Notes under the pieces: model-generated
What the model was told of the DNA's origin: nothing
Databases searched by the model: none
Seen by the model: only the letters and a program-made list of their open reading frames with translations
In this document: positions 8,382 to 17,023 of the stretch, in pieces
Position numbering within the stretch: the stretch's first letter is position 1
Layout of the letters: every line of letters begins with the position of its first letter
Position numbers and translations under genes: made by a program
Source of the DNA: Variovorax paradoxus
GTDB taxonomy: Bacteria > Pseudomonadota > Gammaproteobacteria > Burkholderiales > Burkholderiaceae_C
DNA: 64,000 nucleotides
Direction: 5' to 3'
Assembly (NCBI RefSeq): GCF_018614955.1
Contig: NZ_JAGGNV010000015.1
Span: 62,001 to 126,000, forward strand

Positions 8382-9224
8382 TCAGCTCGCGGGGCCCTTG
8401 ACGGTCACGGCGCCGTCGATCGCCTTCACGCCGTACTGGTCGAACAGCTTCTGGAAGCTGCCGTCGGCCTTCATGTCGTTGAGCACCTTGGCCATCGCGA
8501 CCGCAAGTTCCTTGTTGCGCGTGGCCAGCGCCACCGGGGTCGGGAACAGGCCGTTCAGCACGCGGTCGAAATCGCCGCGCTTCTGGTATTCGGCGCCGGT
8601 GGAGTCGATCGACAGCGCCACCTCGACCTGGCCCGCGCGCAGCGACTGGAAGGCCATCGCGAAGTTCTCGAAGGTGCGGATGGTCATGCCCTTCATGCCC
8701 TTGTCGGTGAGCTGCTTGTCGAGCTCGCGCGCCTTGCGCTCCTCGAAGCCACCGATCTCCACGCCGATGCTCTTGCCCGAGAGGTCGTCGGGCTTGCTGA
8801 TCTTGAGCGGGTTGCCCTTGGCCGTGCTGATGCTGATGGCCTGGTCTTCGTACTGCAGCATCTGCATCAGCTTGGCGCGCTCCTCGGTGTAGAAGATGCC
8901 GGTGTTGATCACGTCCCAGCGCCCGGCCTGCAGGCCCGGGATCATGGCCGAGAACTCGATGCGCACGTATTCGGGCGTGAGGCACAGGCGCTTGGCGATG
9001 GCCTCGCCGAGCTCCACGCGCATGCCCTTGAGCGCGCCGGACTGGTCGACAAACTGCATCGGCGGCAAGGTCGGGTTGACCGACATCACCAGCGTGCCCT
9101 TCTTGACCAGGGCCGAGTCGGGCACCGGCGACTTGCAGGCCTGGGCCTGGGCTTGAGCTTGAACCCCGTCCATGCTGAAGACGAACAGAGCCAATGCCGA
9201 TGCGAGAGCGGGAAGCAATTTCAT
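8382..9224 (-). CDS. ABC transporter periplasmic substrate-binding protein, family 3 (amino-acid type)
   Basis: A 280-residue secreted binding protein. Residues 1 to about 25 are a Sec signal peptide (M-K-L-L, hydrophobic stretch, V-Q-A-Q-A). The mature part has the family 3 pattern: G-T-L-V-M-S-V near the start, the P-P-M-Q-F strand, a G-M-R-V-E-L-G-E-A-I helix, and D-L-S-G-K-S-I-G-V-E at the second lobe. Such proteins bind polar amino acids, opines or related amines. AAGGA lies upstream of the ATG at 9224, and an overlapping upstream reading frame lacks a better start. It is co-transcribed with the permease at 7626 and lies 50 bases after the DHDPS-family gene, so its ligand is probably the pathway substrate. 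Confidence 0.87.
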   Translation of the reverse strand: MKLLPALASALALFVFSMDGVQAQAQAQACKSPVPDSALVKKGTLVMSVNPTLPPMQFVDQSGALKGMRVELGEAIAKRLCLTPEYVRIEFSAMIPGLQAGRWDVINTGIFYTEERAKLMQMLQYEDQAISISTAKGNPLKISKPDDLSGKSIGVEIGGFEERKARELDKQLTDKGMKGMTIRTFENFAMAFQSLRAGQVEVALSIDSTGAEYQKRGDFDRVLNGLFPTPVALATRNKELAVAMAKVLNDMKADGSFQKLFDQYGVKAIDGAVTVKGPAS

Positions 9225-9274
9225 GATGGATTCCTTCAGGAGATGGACGAGACGAGAAAGGGGAAAGGGGGCGC

Positions 9275-10171
9275 TCAGGCGCGGATCGAGTCGAGCAGGC
9301 CGAGCTGGTCGAGCGCGCGCCGAAGATCGACCGCGTCGGCCTCGGGCAGCGGCAGGCGCGGCGCGCGGGGCTTGCCGACCGGCAGGCCCATCATCGAGAG
9401 GCCGTCCTTGGAAGCGGCGACGTAGCGGTGGCCGCCGACCCAGCGCACGATCGGCAGCATCTTCTTGTAGAGCGCAAGCGCGGCAGGCATGTCGCGTTCG
9501 TCGGCGACCAGCTCGAAGAGGCGCGCCGACATCTTCGGGATCAGGTTGGAGCACACCGCGACCCAGCCCTGGGCGCCGAGCCAGAAGGATTCGTAGCCGA
9601 GGATGCCGGCGAACACCGTCATGCGGTCGCCGCAGAGCTCGATGATGTCGCGCACGCGCGTGACCTCGAGCGTCGACTCCTTGATGTACTTGCAGTTGTC
9701 GATGCGCGAGAGGCGCGCCACCAGCTCGGGCTTGAGGTCGACGTTGGCCGTGGCCGGGTTGTTGTAGACCATGATCGGGATGCCGATCGCCTCGCCCACC
9801 TTGCGGTAGTGCGCGAACAGCTCGTCGTCGGTGGGCGTGCTGTAGAAGGGCGGAATGATCATGACGCCGTCGGCGCCCATGGTCTCGGCCTCGCGGCTCA
9901 ACCGCACGCACTCGTCGGTCCACTCCGCGCCGGTGCCGATCAGCACGGGCACGCGTTTTGCTGTCGTGCTCACGCAGGTTTCGATCACCAACTGTCTTTC
10001 CTCGGCCGTCAGCGACAGGAATTCGCCGGTGCTTCCCAAGGGGATGAGCCCGTGGATGCCCTCCTCGATCTGCCAGTCGACCAGCTTCTTCAGTGCCGGC
10101 ACGTCCACGTGCTTGCCGTCGGCGGTCATGGGGGTGATGAGCACCGTGTAGGTGCCTCGGAACGCTGTCAT
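9275..10171 (-). CDS. DHDPS/N-acetylneuraminate lyase family Schiff-base lyase or deaminase
   Basis: A 298-residue class I aldolase-type TIM barrel. The G-S-T-G-E loop (Ser47, Thr48), Tyr136 in M-V-Y-N-N-P and the Schiff-base lysine Lys164 in K-Y-I-K-E-S are all present. It is unlikely to be the housekeeping DapA: it lies in a catabolic operon, and the R138-type carboxylate-binding residue region after Tyr136 differs. Family members in catabolic clusters include the pyrroline-4-hydroxy-2-carboxylate deaminase of D-hydroxyproline breakdown, which works after an HcnABC/LhpBEF-type oxidase like the one encoded across the promoter here. It is the first gene of the minus-strand operon and starts 37 bases from the GTATAC palindrome. 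Confidence 0.85.
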   Translation of the reverse strand: MTAFRGTYTVLITPMTADGKHVDVPALKKLVDWQIEEGIHGLIPLGSTGEFLSLTAEERQLVIETCVSTTAKRVPVLIGTGAEWTDECVRLSREAETMGADGVMIIPPFYSTPTDDELFAHYRKVGEAIGIPIMVYNNPATANVDLKPELVARLSRIDNCKYIKESTLEVTRVRDIIELCGDRMTVFAGILGYESFWLGAQGWVAVCSNLIPKMSARLFELVADERDMPAALALYKKMLPIVRWVGGHRYVAASKDGLSMMGLPVGKPRAPRLPLPEADAVDLRRALDQLGLLDSIRA

Positions 10172-10208
10172 TGCACGGTCCTCGGTGAAAAATCGAATGA
10201 CGAAGTAT

Positions 10209-10235
10209 ATGTATACGTGTAGTATACGTATACAT
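10209..10235. promoter_or_regulatory. 27-bp near-perfect palindromic operator built of GTATAC units
   Basis: The 27 bases are symmetrical about 10222, and 12 of 13 base pairs match. The arms read ATGTATACGT and ACGTATACAT. GTATAC occurs three times, at 10211-10216, 10222-10227 and 10228-10233. It lies in the 76-bp gap between the divergent DHDPS-family gene and the fused oxidoreductase gene, in locally A/T-rich DNA. FCD-type GntR regulators commonly bind GTATAC-centred sites, so the regulator at 5400-6107 is the likely binder. It could control both directions at once. Confidence 0.75.
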
Positions 10236-10247
10236 TGAATCGCGTCA

Positions 10248-13202
10248 ATGCGGTTTTTGCTTCGATCTGCAATGAGCGCCAGACTGATCCACCCTTCCAT
10301 CACTGCGAGCGGGCGCCCCGTGCGCTTCTGGTACGACGGCCGGCCCATCGACGGCCTGGAGGGCGAGACCATTGCCGCCGCCCTGGCCGCCGGCGGCATC
10401 CGGCAGCTGCGCCACACCCGCGGCGGCGAGAACCGGGGCCTGTACTGCGGCATGGGCGCCTGCTTCGATTGCCTGGTGACGGTGGATGGCCAAGCCAGCC
10501 AGCGCGCCTGCCTCACCAAGGTGGCCGAGGGCCAGCAGGTGCGCTCCGCCATGCCGGCAGGAACGCCGGCGGAGCCGCTGCGCCCGCTCGCGTCCGAAGC
10601 GGCCGCCGAGCCGGCAGGCCGGCAGGTCGACCTGCTGGTCGTCGGCGCCGGGCCGGCGGGCCTGTCGGCGGCGCTCGCGGCGCGGCGTGCCGGGGCCGAG
10701 GTGCTCGTGCTCGACGAGCGCCTGCAGCCGGGCGGGCAGTTCTACAAGCCGCTGGCGCCCTCCCACCAGGCGACCGCGCCATCCGATCGCCAGTTCGCGG
10801 ATGGCCTCGCGCTCGAACAGCAAGTGCGCGCTGCAGGCGTCACCGTGCAGCAAGGCGCACAGGTGTGGGCCGCGTTCTCGCCCCGGGAGGTCGGCGCGCT
10901 GATCGACGGGCACGCGACCGTCATCGGCTGCCGGCAGCTCGTGATCGCACCGGGCGCCTACGAGCGCCCGGTGCCCTTCCCCGGCTGGACGCTGCCCGGC
11001 GTGATGAGCACCGGCGCCGCCCAGACGCTGGCGCGGGCCTACCGCGTGGCGCCGGGCCAAAGGGTGGTGATCGCGGGCAATGGGCCGCTCAACCTGCAGC
11101 TGGCCGCGGAACTGCTGGCGGGCGGCGCCGAAGTCGTCGCGGTGCTCGAATCGGCCGCGCGCCCTTCACCGCGCCAGTGGCGGCAACTGTGGACGGCCGC
11201 GCGCACCGCACCCGATCTGCTGCGCGACGGCTGGCGCTACATGCGGCAGCTGCGCGCCCATCGCGTGCCATTGTTGTGGGGCCATGCGGTGGTCTCAGCC
11301 GAAGGCGAGGACGAACTGCGCGCCGTGCAGGCCGCAGCAATCGATGGGCAATCGGCGGCGCTGCGTTTCGAGGCCGACACGCTGTGCCTGGGCTACGGCT
11401 TCATTCCTTCCACCGAACTGGCGCGCATGCTGGGCTGCGAGCACCGCACGGTGGATCGCCATCTCGGCTACCTCGCCACGGTGACGCGCGAAGACGGCGC
11501 CACCAGCCTGCCCGGCGTGTTCGTCGTGGGCGACGGCGCCGACCTGGGCGGCTCGCGCGTCGCTCTGGCGCGCGGGACGCTGGCCGGCACGGCGGCGGCA
11601 CGCAACCTGAACCTGCCCGCGCCCGAGCCGCGCAAGGAGCTCGGCCAATTGCGGCAGGCCGAGCGCTTCCAGCAGGCGCTGTGGTCGCTCTACCAGGCGC
11701 CGCCGGTCTCGCTCGCAACGACGCCCGACGACACGCTGCTGTGCCGCTGCGAGGAGATCAGCTTCGGTTCGGTGCGCGAGCAGATCCGCGCCGGCCGCGA
11801 CACGCTGGCCGCGCTCAAGCGCAACACGCGCCTGGGCATGGGGCGGTGCCAGGGGCGCTACTGCGCGGTGACTGCGGCCAAGCTCGTGGGCGAGCTGACG
11901 GGACGAGCGCCCGAGGTCGAGCAGTACTTCGCGCCGCGCCCGCCGGCCAAGCCGGTGCCGGCCGGTGCGCTGGGCTTCGAGAAGCCCGAATGGGGCGGCC
12001 ATAAGCCGGCCATCACCCCCAACCTCGCCCGGCCCGTGGAGCACACGCCCTTCGCACCGCTGCACACCGAGGTGCTGGTGATCGGCGCCGGCGTGCTCGG
12101 ATCGTGCCTCGGCTACTACCTGTCGAAGGCCGGCCGGGAGGTCACGGTGGTGGAGCGCGACGACATCAACCTGCAGGCCTCCGGCGCCAACGCGGGCAGC
12201 CTCCACGTGCAGCTGCTGTCCTTCGACTTCGGCGCCAAGGCGCAGGAAGGCGGCGGCCCGGCCGCGGCCACGCTGCCGCTCGGGCCGATGTCGGTGCGCC
12301 TCTGGCAGCAGATCGAGGCCGATTGCGGCGAGGACCTCGAGATCAAGATCACCGGCGGCCTGATGGTGGCCGACAGCGTGGCCGGCATGCGCTTCATCGA
12401 GGCCAAGGCCGCGCTGGAGCGCAGCCACGGCATCGATGCGCAGGTGATCGACGGCGCCGAGCTGCGCCGGCTCTCGCCCGCCCTTTCGGAACAGCTGCTG
12501 GGTGCGGAGCTGTGCCCGATGGAAGGCAAGATCAATCCGCTGCGCGCGACCTATGCGGTGGCGACGCGCGCGCAGCAGCAAGGCGCGCGCATGCTGCGCG
12601 GCTGCGACGTGCAGGACATCGAGCGGCTGCCCGGCGACCAGGCCGGCTTCATCGTCCACACCTCGCGCGGCACCATTCACGCGGGCCGCATCGTCAACGC
12701 GAGCGGCGCCTGGTCGAGCACGGTCGGCGACATGCTGGGCGTGAAGATCCCCGTCAAGGGCGCGCCACTGCAGATGATCGTCACCGAGCCGGCACCGCCG
12801 CTGGTCGACCACCTGATCGCACATGCCGACCGGCACCTGAGCCTCAAGCAGGCGGCCAGCGGCGGACTCATCATCGGCGGCGGCTGGACGGCCGCCTTTC
12901 ACGAAGGCATGCGCCTGAACCGCGCCGAGCGCGCCAGCATCGAGGGCAGCCTGTGGGTGGCGCGCCGGGTGCTTGCCGCCGTGAGCGGCCTGCACATGGT
13001 GCGCTGCTGGGCCGGCATGAACGTCAACATCGACGGCGCGCCGATCCTCGGCGAGGTGCCCGGCGTGCCCGGCTTCTACAACGCCGTCAGCTCCAACGGC
13101 TACACGCTGGCGCCCGTCGTCGCGCAGCTCGTGACCGACCTGATCGTGCACGGCAGCACCGAGATCGACATCACCCCGTTTCGCATCGACCGTTTTCTCT
13201 GA
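10248..13202 (+). CDS. Fused HcnA-HcnB-HcnC-like (opine/D-hydroxyproline dehydrogenase type) FAD and iron-sulfur oxidoreductase
   Basis: A 984-residue protein that joins what are normally three subunits. Residues about 15-95 are an HcnA-like [2Fe-2S] domain with Cys67, Cys72, Cys75 and Cys88. Residues about 125-475 are an HcnB-like FAD/NAD oxidoreductase (G-A-G-P-A-G at 133-138, a second G-N-G-P nucleotide fold near 284, G-D-G-A near 425). Residues about 495-545 are a BFD-like iron-sulfur cysteine cluster (C-R-C, later C-x4-C). After a Pro-rich linker, residues about 605-980 are a glycine/D-amino-acid oxidase domain (G-A-G-V-L-G-S). Relatives oxidise opines, D-hydroxyproline or glycine at the membrane. 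The substrate is unknown here. An alternative ATG at 10272 is plausible; neither start has a clear ribosome site. Confidence 0.85.
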   Translation: MRFLLRSAMSARLIHPSITASGRPVRFWYDGRPIDGLEGETIAAALAAGGIRQLRHTRGGENRGLYCGMGACFDCLVTVDGQASQRACLTKVAEGQQVRSAMPAGTPAEPLRPLASEAAAEPAGRQVDLLVVGAGPAGLSAALAARRAGAEVLVLDERLQPGGQFYKPLAPSHQATAPSDRQFADGLALEQQVRAAGVTVQQGAQVWAAFSPREVGALIDGHATVIGCRQLVIAPGAYERPVPFPGWTLPGVMSTGAAQTLARAYRVAPGQRVVIAGNGPLNLQLAAELLAGGAEVVAVLESAARPSPRQWRQLWTAARTAPDLLRDGWRYMRQLRAHRVPLLWGHAVVSAEGEDELRAVQAAAIDGQSAALRFEADTLCLGYGFIPSTELARMLGCEHRTVDRHLGYLATVTREDGATSLPGVFVVGDGADLGGSRVALARGTLAGTAAARNLNLPAPEPRKELGQLRQAERFQQALWSLYQAPPVSLATTPDDTLLCRCEEISFGSVREQIRAGRDTLAALKRNTRLGMGRCQGRYCAVTAAKLVGELTGRAPEVEQYFAPRPPAKPVPAGALGFEKPEWGGHKPAITPNLARPVEHTPFAPLHTEVLVIGAGVLGSCLGYYLSKAGREVTVVERDDINLQASGANAGSLHVQLLSFDFGAKAQEGGGPAAATLPLGPMSVRLWQQIEADCGEDLEIKITGGLMVADSVAGMRFIEAKAALERSHGIDAQVIDGAELRRLSPALSEQLLGAELCPMEGKINPLRATYAVATRAQQQGARMLRGCDVQDIERLPGDQAGFIVHTSRGTIHAGRIVNASGAWSSTVGDMLGVKIPVKGAPLQMIVTEPAPPLVDHLIAHADRHLSLKQAASGGLIIGGGWTAAFHEGMRLNRAERASIEGSLWVARRVLAAVSGLHMVRCWAGMNVNIDGAPILGEVPGVPGFYNAVSSNGYTLAPVVAQLVTDLIVHGSTEIDITPFRIDRFL

Positions 13203-13211
13203 CCTCCCACC

Positions 13212-14459
13212 ATGACCGACTCTTCTTCCGCGCGCGACACGCTGCGCCAGTTCATCGACACGCATTTCGACGAGCAGGTGCGCACGCTCGCGCAACTGGT
13301 GCAATGCCCTTCCGACAATCCGCCCGGCGACTGCGCGCCGCATGCGGAGCTCACTGCCCGCCTGCTCGAGGGCATGGATTTCGAGGTCGAAAGGCATGCG
13401 GTGCCGGCCGAATTCGCGGCGGCGCACGGCATGCGCAGCGTCACCAACCTGATCGTGCGCGAACGCTTCGGCGACGGTCCCGTGGTGGCGCTCAACGCCC
13501 ATGGCGACGTCGTGCCGCCGGGCTCGGGCTGGAGCGTCGACCCATATGGCGGCGAAGTGCGGGACGGCTGGCTCTACGGCCGCGGTGCAGCGGTGTCGAA
13601 GTCCGATTTCACGACCTATGCCTTTGCCCTGCGCGCGCTGAAGCAGCTGCACGCATCCGGCATGCCGTTGGCCGGCACGGTCGAACTGCACTTCACCTAC
13701 GACGAGGAAACCGGCGGCATGACCGGACCGGGCTGGATTCATTCGCAGGGCCTGAGCCGGCCCGACTACGTGCTCTCCGCCGCCTTCTCGCACCACGTGG
13801 TGGTGGCCCACAACGGCTGCCTGCACCTGGAGGTGACGGTGCGCGGCAAGTCGGCCCATGCGGCGCGGCCCGACACCGGCCACGATGCGATCGAGGCCGC
13901 GGCCACGCTCCTGCCCGCGCTCTACCGCTACCGCGATGCGTTGACCGGCCGGCCTTCGCAGACGCCCGGCATCACGCATCCGACGATGGTGGTCGGCCTC
14001 ATCGACGGCGGCATCAACACCAACGTGGTCGCCGACAGGCTCCTCCTGCGGATCGACCGGCGCATCGTTCCGGAGGAAGTCCCAGAAGCCGCGGAGGCCG
14101 AACTGCGCGGCGTGATCGAGGACGCCTGCTGCGCGCTGCCGGGCATCTCGGTAGAGATCAGGCAGATCCTGCTGGCCCAGCCGTTCGCACCGGCGCCCGG
14201 CGCCCAGGCGCTGGCCGATCTCGTGTGCTGCGAGGCCAGCGCCGTGATGGGCAAGCCCGTGACGCCGATCGGCGTGCCGCTCTATACCGATGCGCGCCTC
14301 TACAGCGAGGCCGGCATCCCCACCGTGATGTACGGCGCCGGCCCGCAGACGCTGCTCGAAGCCAACGGCCACCGCGCCGACGAGCGCGTTCCGCTGGACG
14401 AACTGCACAAGGCGACGCTGGTGGTCGCCAACACCCTGCTGCGGCTGCTGGCCCCCTGA
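13212..14459 (+). CDS. M20 family metallohydrolase (ArgE/DapE/carboxypeptidase G2-like) with altered metal-bridge motif
   Basis: A 415-residue amidohydrolase expected to remove an acyl, aminoacyl or carbamoyl group from an amino acid. His97-x-Asp99 in the N-A-H-G-D-V-V-P-P block and the catalytic pair Glu165-Glu166 (D-E-E-T-G-G) are present, as is the dimerisation domain (G-K-S-A-H-A-A-R-P). In most family members the second motif is G-R-G-x-x-D-x-K, whose Asp bridges the two metals. Here it reads Gly123-Arg-Gly-Ala-Ala-Val128-Ser-Lys, so Val replaces that Asp, with an Asp three residues later. It starts 9 bases after the fused oxidoreductase gene and is surely co-transcribed with it. Confidence 0.85.
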   Translation: MTDSSSARDTLRQFIDTHFDEQVRTLAQLVQCPSDNPPGDCAPHAELTARLLEGMDFEVERHAVPAEFAAAHGMRSVTNLIVRERFGDGPVVALNAHGDVVPPGSGWSVDPYGGEVRDGWLYGRGAAVSKSDFTTYAFALRALKQLHASGMPLAGTVELHFTYDEETGGMTGPGWIHSQGLSRPDYVLSAAFSHHVVVAHNGCLHLEVTVRGKSAHAARPDTGHDAIEAAATLLPALYRYRDALTGRPSQTPGITHPTMVVGLIDGGINTNVVADRLLLRIDRRIVPEEVPEAAEAELRGVIEDACCALPGISVEIRQILLAQPFAPAPGAQALADLVCCEASAVMGKPVTPIGVPLYTDARLYSEAGIPTVMYGAGPQTLLEANGHRADERVPLDELHKATLVVANTLLRLLAP

Positions 14460-14462
14460 ACT

Positions 14463-15407
14463 TCAGTGCTGCGTGGTCGGCCGCCCAGCCTCCACCCAGG
14501 CTTCGAGCCCGCCGGCGAGCGGCCGCGCGCGCACGAAGCCGCGCGCCATCAAGGCCTGCGCGGCCAATGCGGCCGACACCTCGTTGGGACAGTTGCAGTA
14601 CAGGATGATCTCGCGTCCCCTGTCCTCGAAGGGCAGTTCCCCTCGCCGCTGCTGCAAGGCCTTCAGCGGGATCGGCAGCGCGCCCGGGATGCGTCGCGGA
14701 TCGACCTGCACGCCGGCCTCGCCGCGCACGTCGACCACGAGCGGCGGTGCCTCGCCTTCCATCAGGGCAAGCAGTTCGTCGATGGTGGCGCGCGGCATCC
14801 TGGTGATGCGGAGCATGGCGCGGCGGCGCCACCAGCGCAGCGCCAGCATGGCCGCCAGCACGACCACCAGCGCCGCGGTCGCGGCGCTGCCGGTATTGGC
14901 CAGCGCCTCCAGCACCGCCTCGATCTGCTCGCGGAACAGCCAGCCCAGGCCCAGGAACACGCCGGCCCACAGCAGCGCGGCCGCCGTCTCGAAGACCAGG
15001 AAGCGCGGCGTGGACATGCCCAGCGCACCGGCCATCGGCGGCGCCACCACCGAGACGCCGGGCACGAACTTGGCGGCCACCAGCGACAGGCCGCCCCAGC
15101 GGCCGATCAGCGTTTCACTGCGCCGCACGCAGGAGTCCGGCGAGATCGAGATCTTGCAGAGCAGGCGCATGAAGCGGTAGCCGTAGGTGCGGCCGGTGTA
15201 GAACCAGACGCCGTCGCCCAGCACGTTGGCGAGCACCGCGGCCAGCACCATGGTTGCGAGGAGGGCCGGCTCCGCTACGGCCGCCAATCCGCCCGCCACC
15301 ACCAGCACTGGCGCTGCCGGCACCGGCAGCCCGACGCGGGCCGCGAAGCTCACGAGGAACACCACGGCGATCGCGTGGTCGACCATCAGAGCAATCAATT
15401 CCTGCAT
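14463..15407 (-). CDS. DedA family membrane protein fused to a C-terminal rhodanese domain
   Basis: A 314-residue two-part protein. Residues 1 to about 165 are a DedA/VTT domain with several membrane spans and the characteristic G-D-x-x-W-F-Y-x-G-R-x-Y-G and F-x-P-G-x-S blocks; DedA proteins act in membrane lipid (undecaprenyl phosphate) flipping. A further span covers about 172-192. Residues about 205-310 form a single rhodanese domain in the cytoplasm, with Cys271 (I-I-L-Y-C) at the sulfur-accepting position and the V-D-V-R-G strand. The gene lies between the M20 gene (convergent) and urtE. The link between membrane and sulfur chemistry is not understood. Confidence 0.85.
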   Translation of the reverse strand: MQELIALMVDHAIAVVFLVSFAARVGLPVPAAPVLVVAGGLAAVAEPALLATMVLAAVLANVLGDGVWFYTGRTYGYRFMRLLCKISISPDSCVRRSETLIGRWGGLSLVAAKFVPGVSVVAPPMAGALGMSTPRFLVFETAAALLWAGVFLGLGWLFREQIEAVLEALANTGSAATAALVVVLAAMLALRWWRRRAMLRITRMPRATIDELLALMEGEAPPLVVDVRGEAGVQVDPRRIPGALPIPLKALQQRRGELPFEDRGREIILYCNCPNEVSAALAAQALMARGFVRARPLAGGLEAWVEAGRPTTQH

Positions 15408-15452
15408 GCCCGGAGCGTACCGCCATCGGGCGCGGCCGGCCTGCGGGCGCGC

Positions 15453-16145
15453 TCAGATCGCGACCAGCTGGCGCACGCCCTGCGCTTCCATGTCCTTGCC
15501 GAGACCGCGCGCGATCACCTCGCCGCGCTCCATCACGAGGTAGTCGTCGGCCAGTTCCTGCGCGAAGTCGTAGTACTGCTCGCACAGCACGATGGCCATG
15601 TCGCCGCGCTCGGCCAGCATGCGGATCACGCGGCCGATGTCCTTGATGATGCTGGGCTGGATGCCTTCGGTCGGCTCATCGAGGATCAGGAGCTTGGGGT
15701 TGGGCGCGAGCGCGCGGGCAATCGCGAGCTGCTGCTGCTGCCCGCCCGAGAGATCGCCGCCGCGGCGGTTGAGCATCTGCTTGAGCACCGGGAACACTTC
15801 GAAGAGTTCCGGCGGCACCGGCGTGCTGCCCGACTTGTAGGCCAGGCCCATGCGCAGATTCTCCTCGACCGTGAGCCGCGCGAAGATCTCGCGGCCCTGC
15901 GGCACGAAGCCCATGCCGGCGCGGGCGCGGTCGTAGGGCGTCTTCTTGTGGATCGGCACGCCGTCGAATTCGATGCTGCCGCTCTTGATCGGCACCAGGC
16001 CCATCAAGGACTTGAGCAGCGTGGTCTTGCCGACGCCGTTGCGGCCGAGCAGCACGGTGACCTTGCCGGCATGGGCCTCGAAGCTCACGTCGCGAAGGAT
16101 GTGGGAGCCGCCGTAGTACTGGTGGATGTTCTTGACTGAAAGCAT
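15453..16145 (-). CDS. urtE: Urea ABC transporter ATP-binding subunit UrtE
   Basis: A 230-residue ATPase of the branched-chain amino-acid (LivF) type. Walker A is G-R-N-G-V-G-K-T near residues 34-41. The signature L-S-G-G-Q-Q-Q-Q-L-A-I-A-R-A-L and Walker B L-L-I-L-D-E-P follow. The block T-E-G-I-Q-P-S-I-I distinguishes UrtE from LivF. It is the last gene of urtABCDE, 2 bases after urtD. It pairs with UrtD to power urea import, usually under nitrogen limitation. Confidence 0.93.
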   Translation of the reverse strand: MLSVKNIHQYYGGSHILRDVSFEAHAGKVTVLLGRNGVGKTTLLKSLMGLVPIKSGSIEFDGVPIHKKTPYDRARAGMGFVPQGREIFARLTVEENLRMGLAYKSGSTPVPPELFEVFPVLKQMLNRRGGDLSGGQQQQLAIARALAPNPKLLILDEPTEGIQPSIIKDIGRVIRMLAERGDMAIVLCEQYYDFAQELADDYLVMERGEVIARGLGKDMEAQGVRQLVAI

Positions 16146-16147
16146 GG

Positions 16148-17019
<872 letters not shown>

Positions 17020-17023
<4 letters not shown>

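Noticed and set aside
9275-10171. Housekeeping dihydrodipicolinate synthase DapA
   Set aside because: Catalytic residues match the whole superfamily, and the catabolic operon context and regulator site argue for another reaction.
10248-13202. Sarcosine oxidase alpha subunit as the identity of the long oxidoreductase
   Set aside because: Length and N-terminal domains fit, but the C-terminal part is a D-amino-acid oxidase domain, not the aminomethyltransferase-like domain of sarcosine oxidase alpha.
11295-14408. Open frame of over 1000 codons on the minus strand opposite the fused oxidase and M20 genes
   Set aside because: It mirrors the codon positions of the real genes, is Arg/His/Gly-rich, and has no domain or start signal: a GC-rich antisense shadow.
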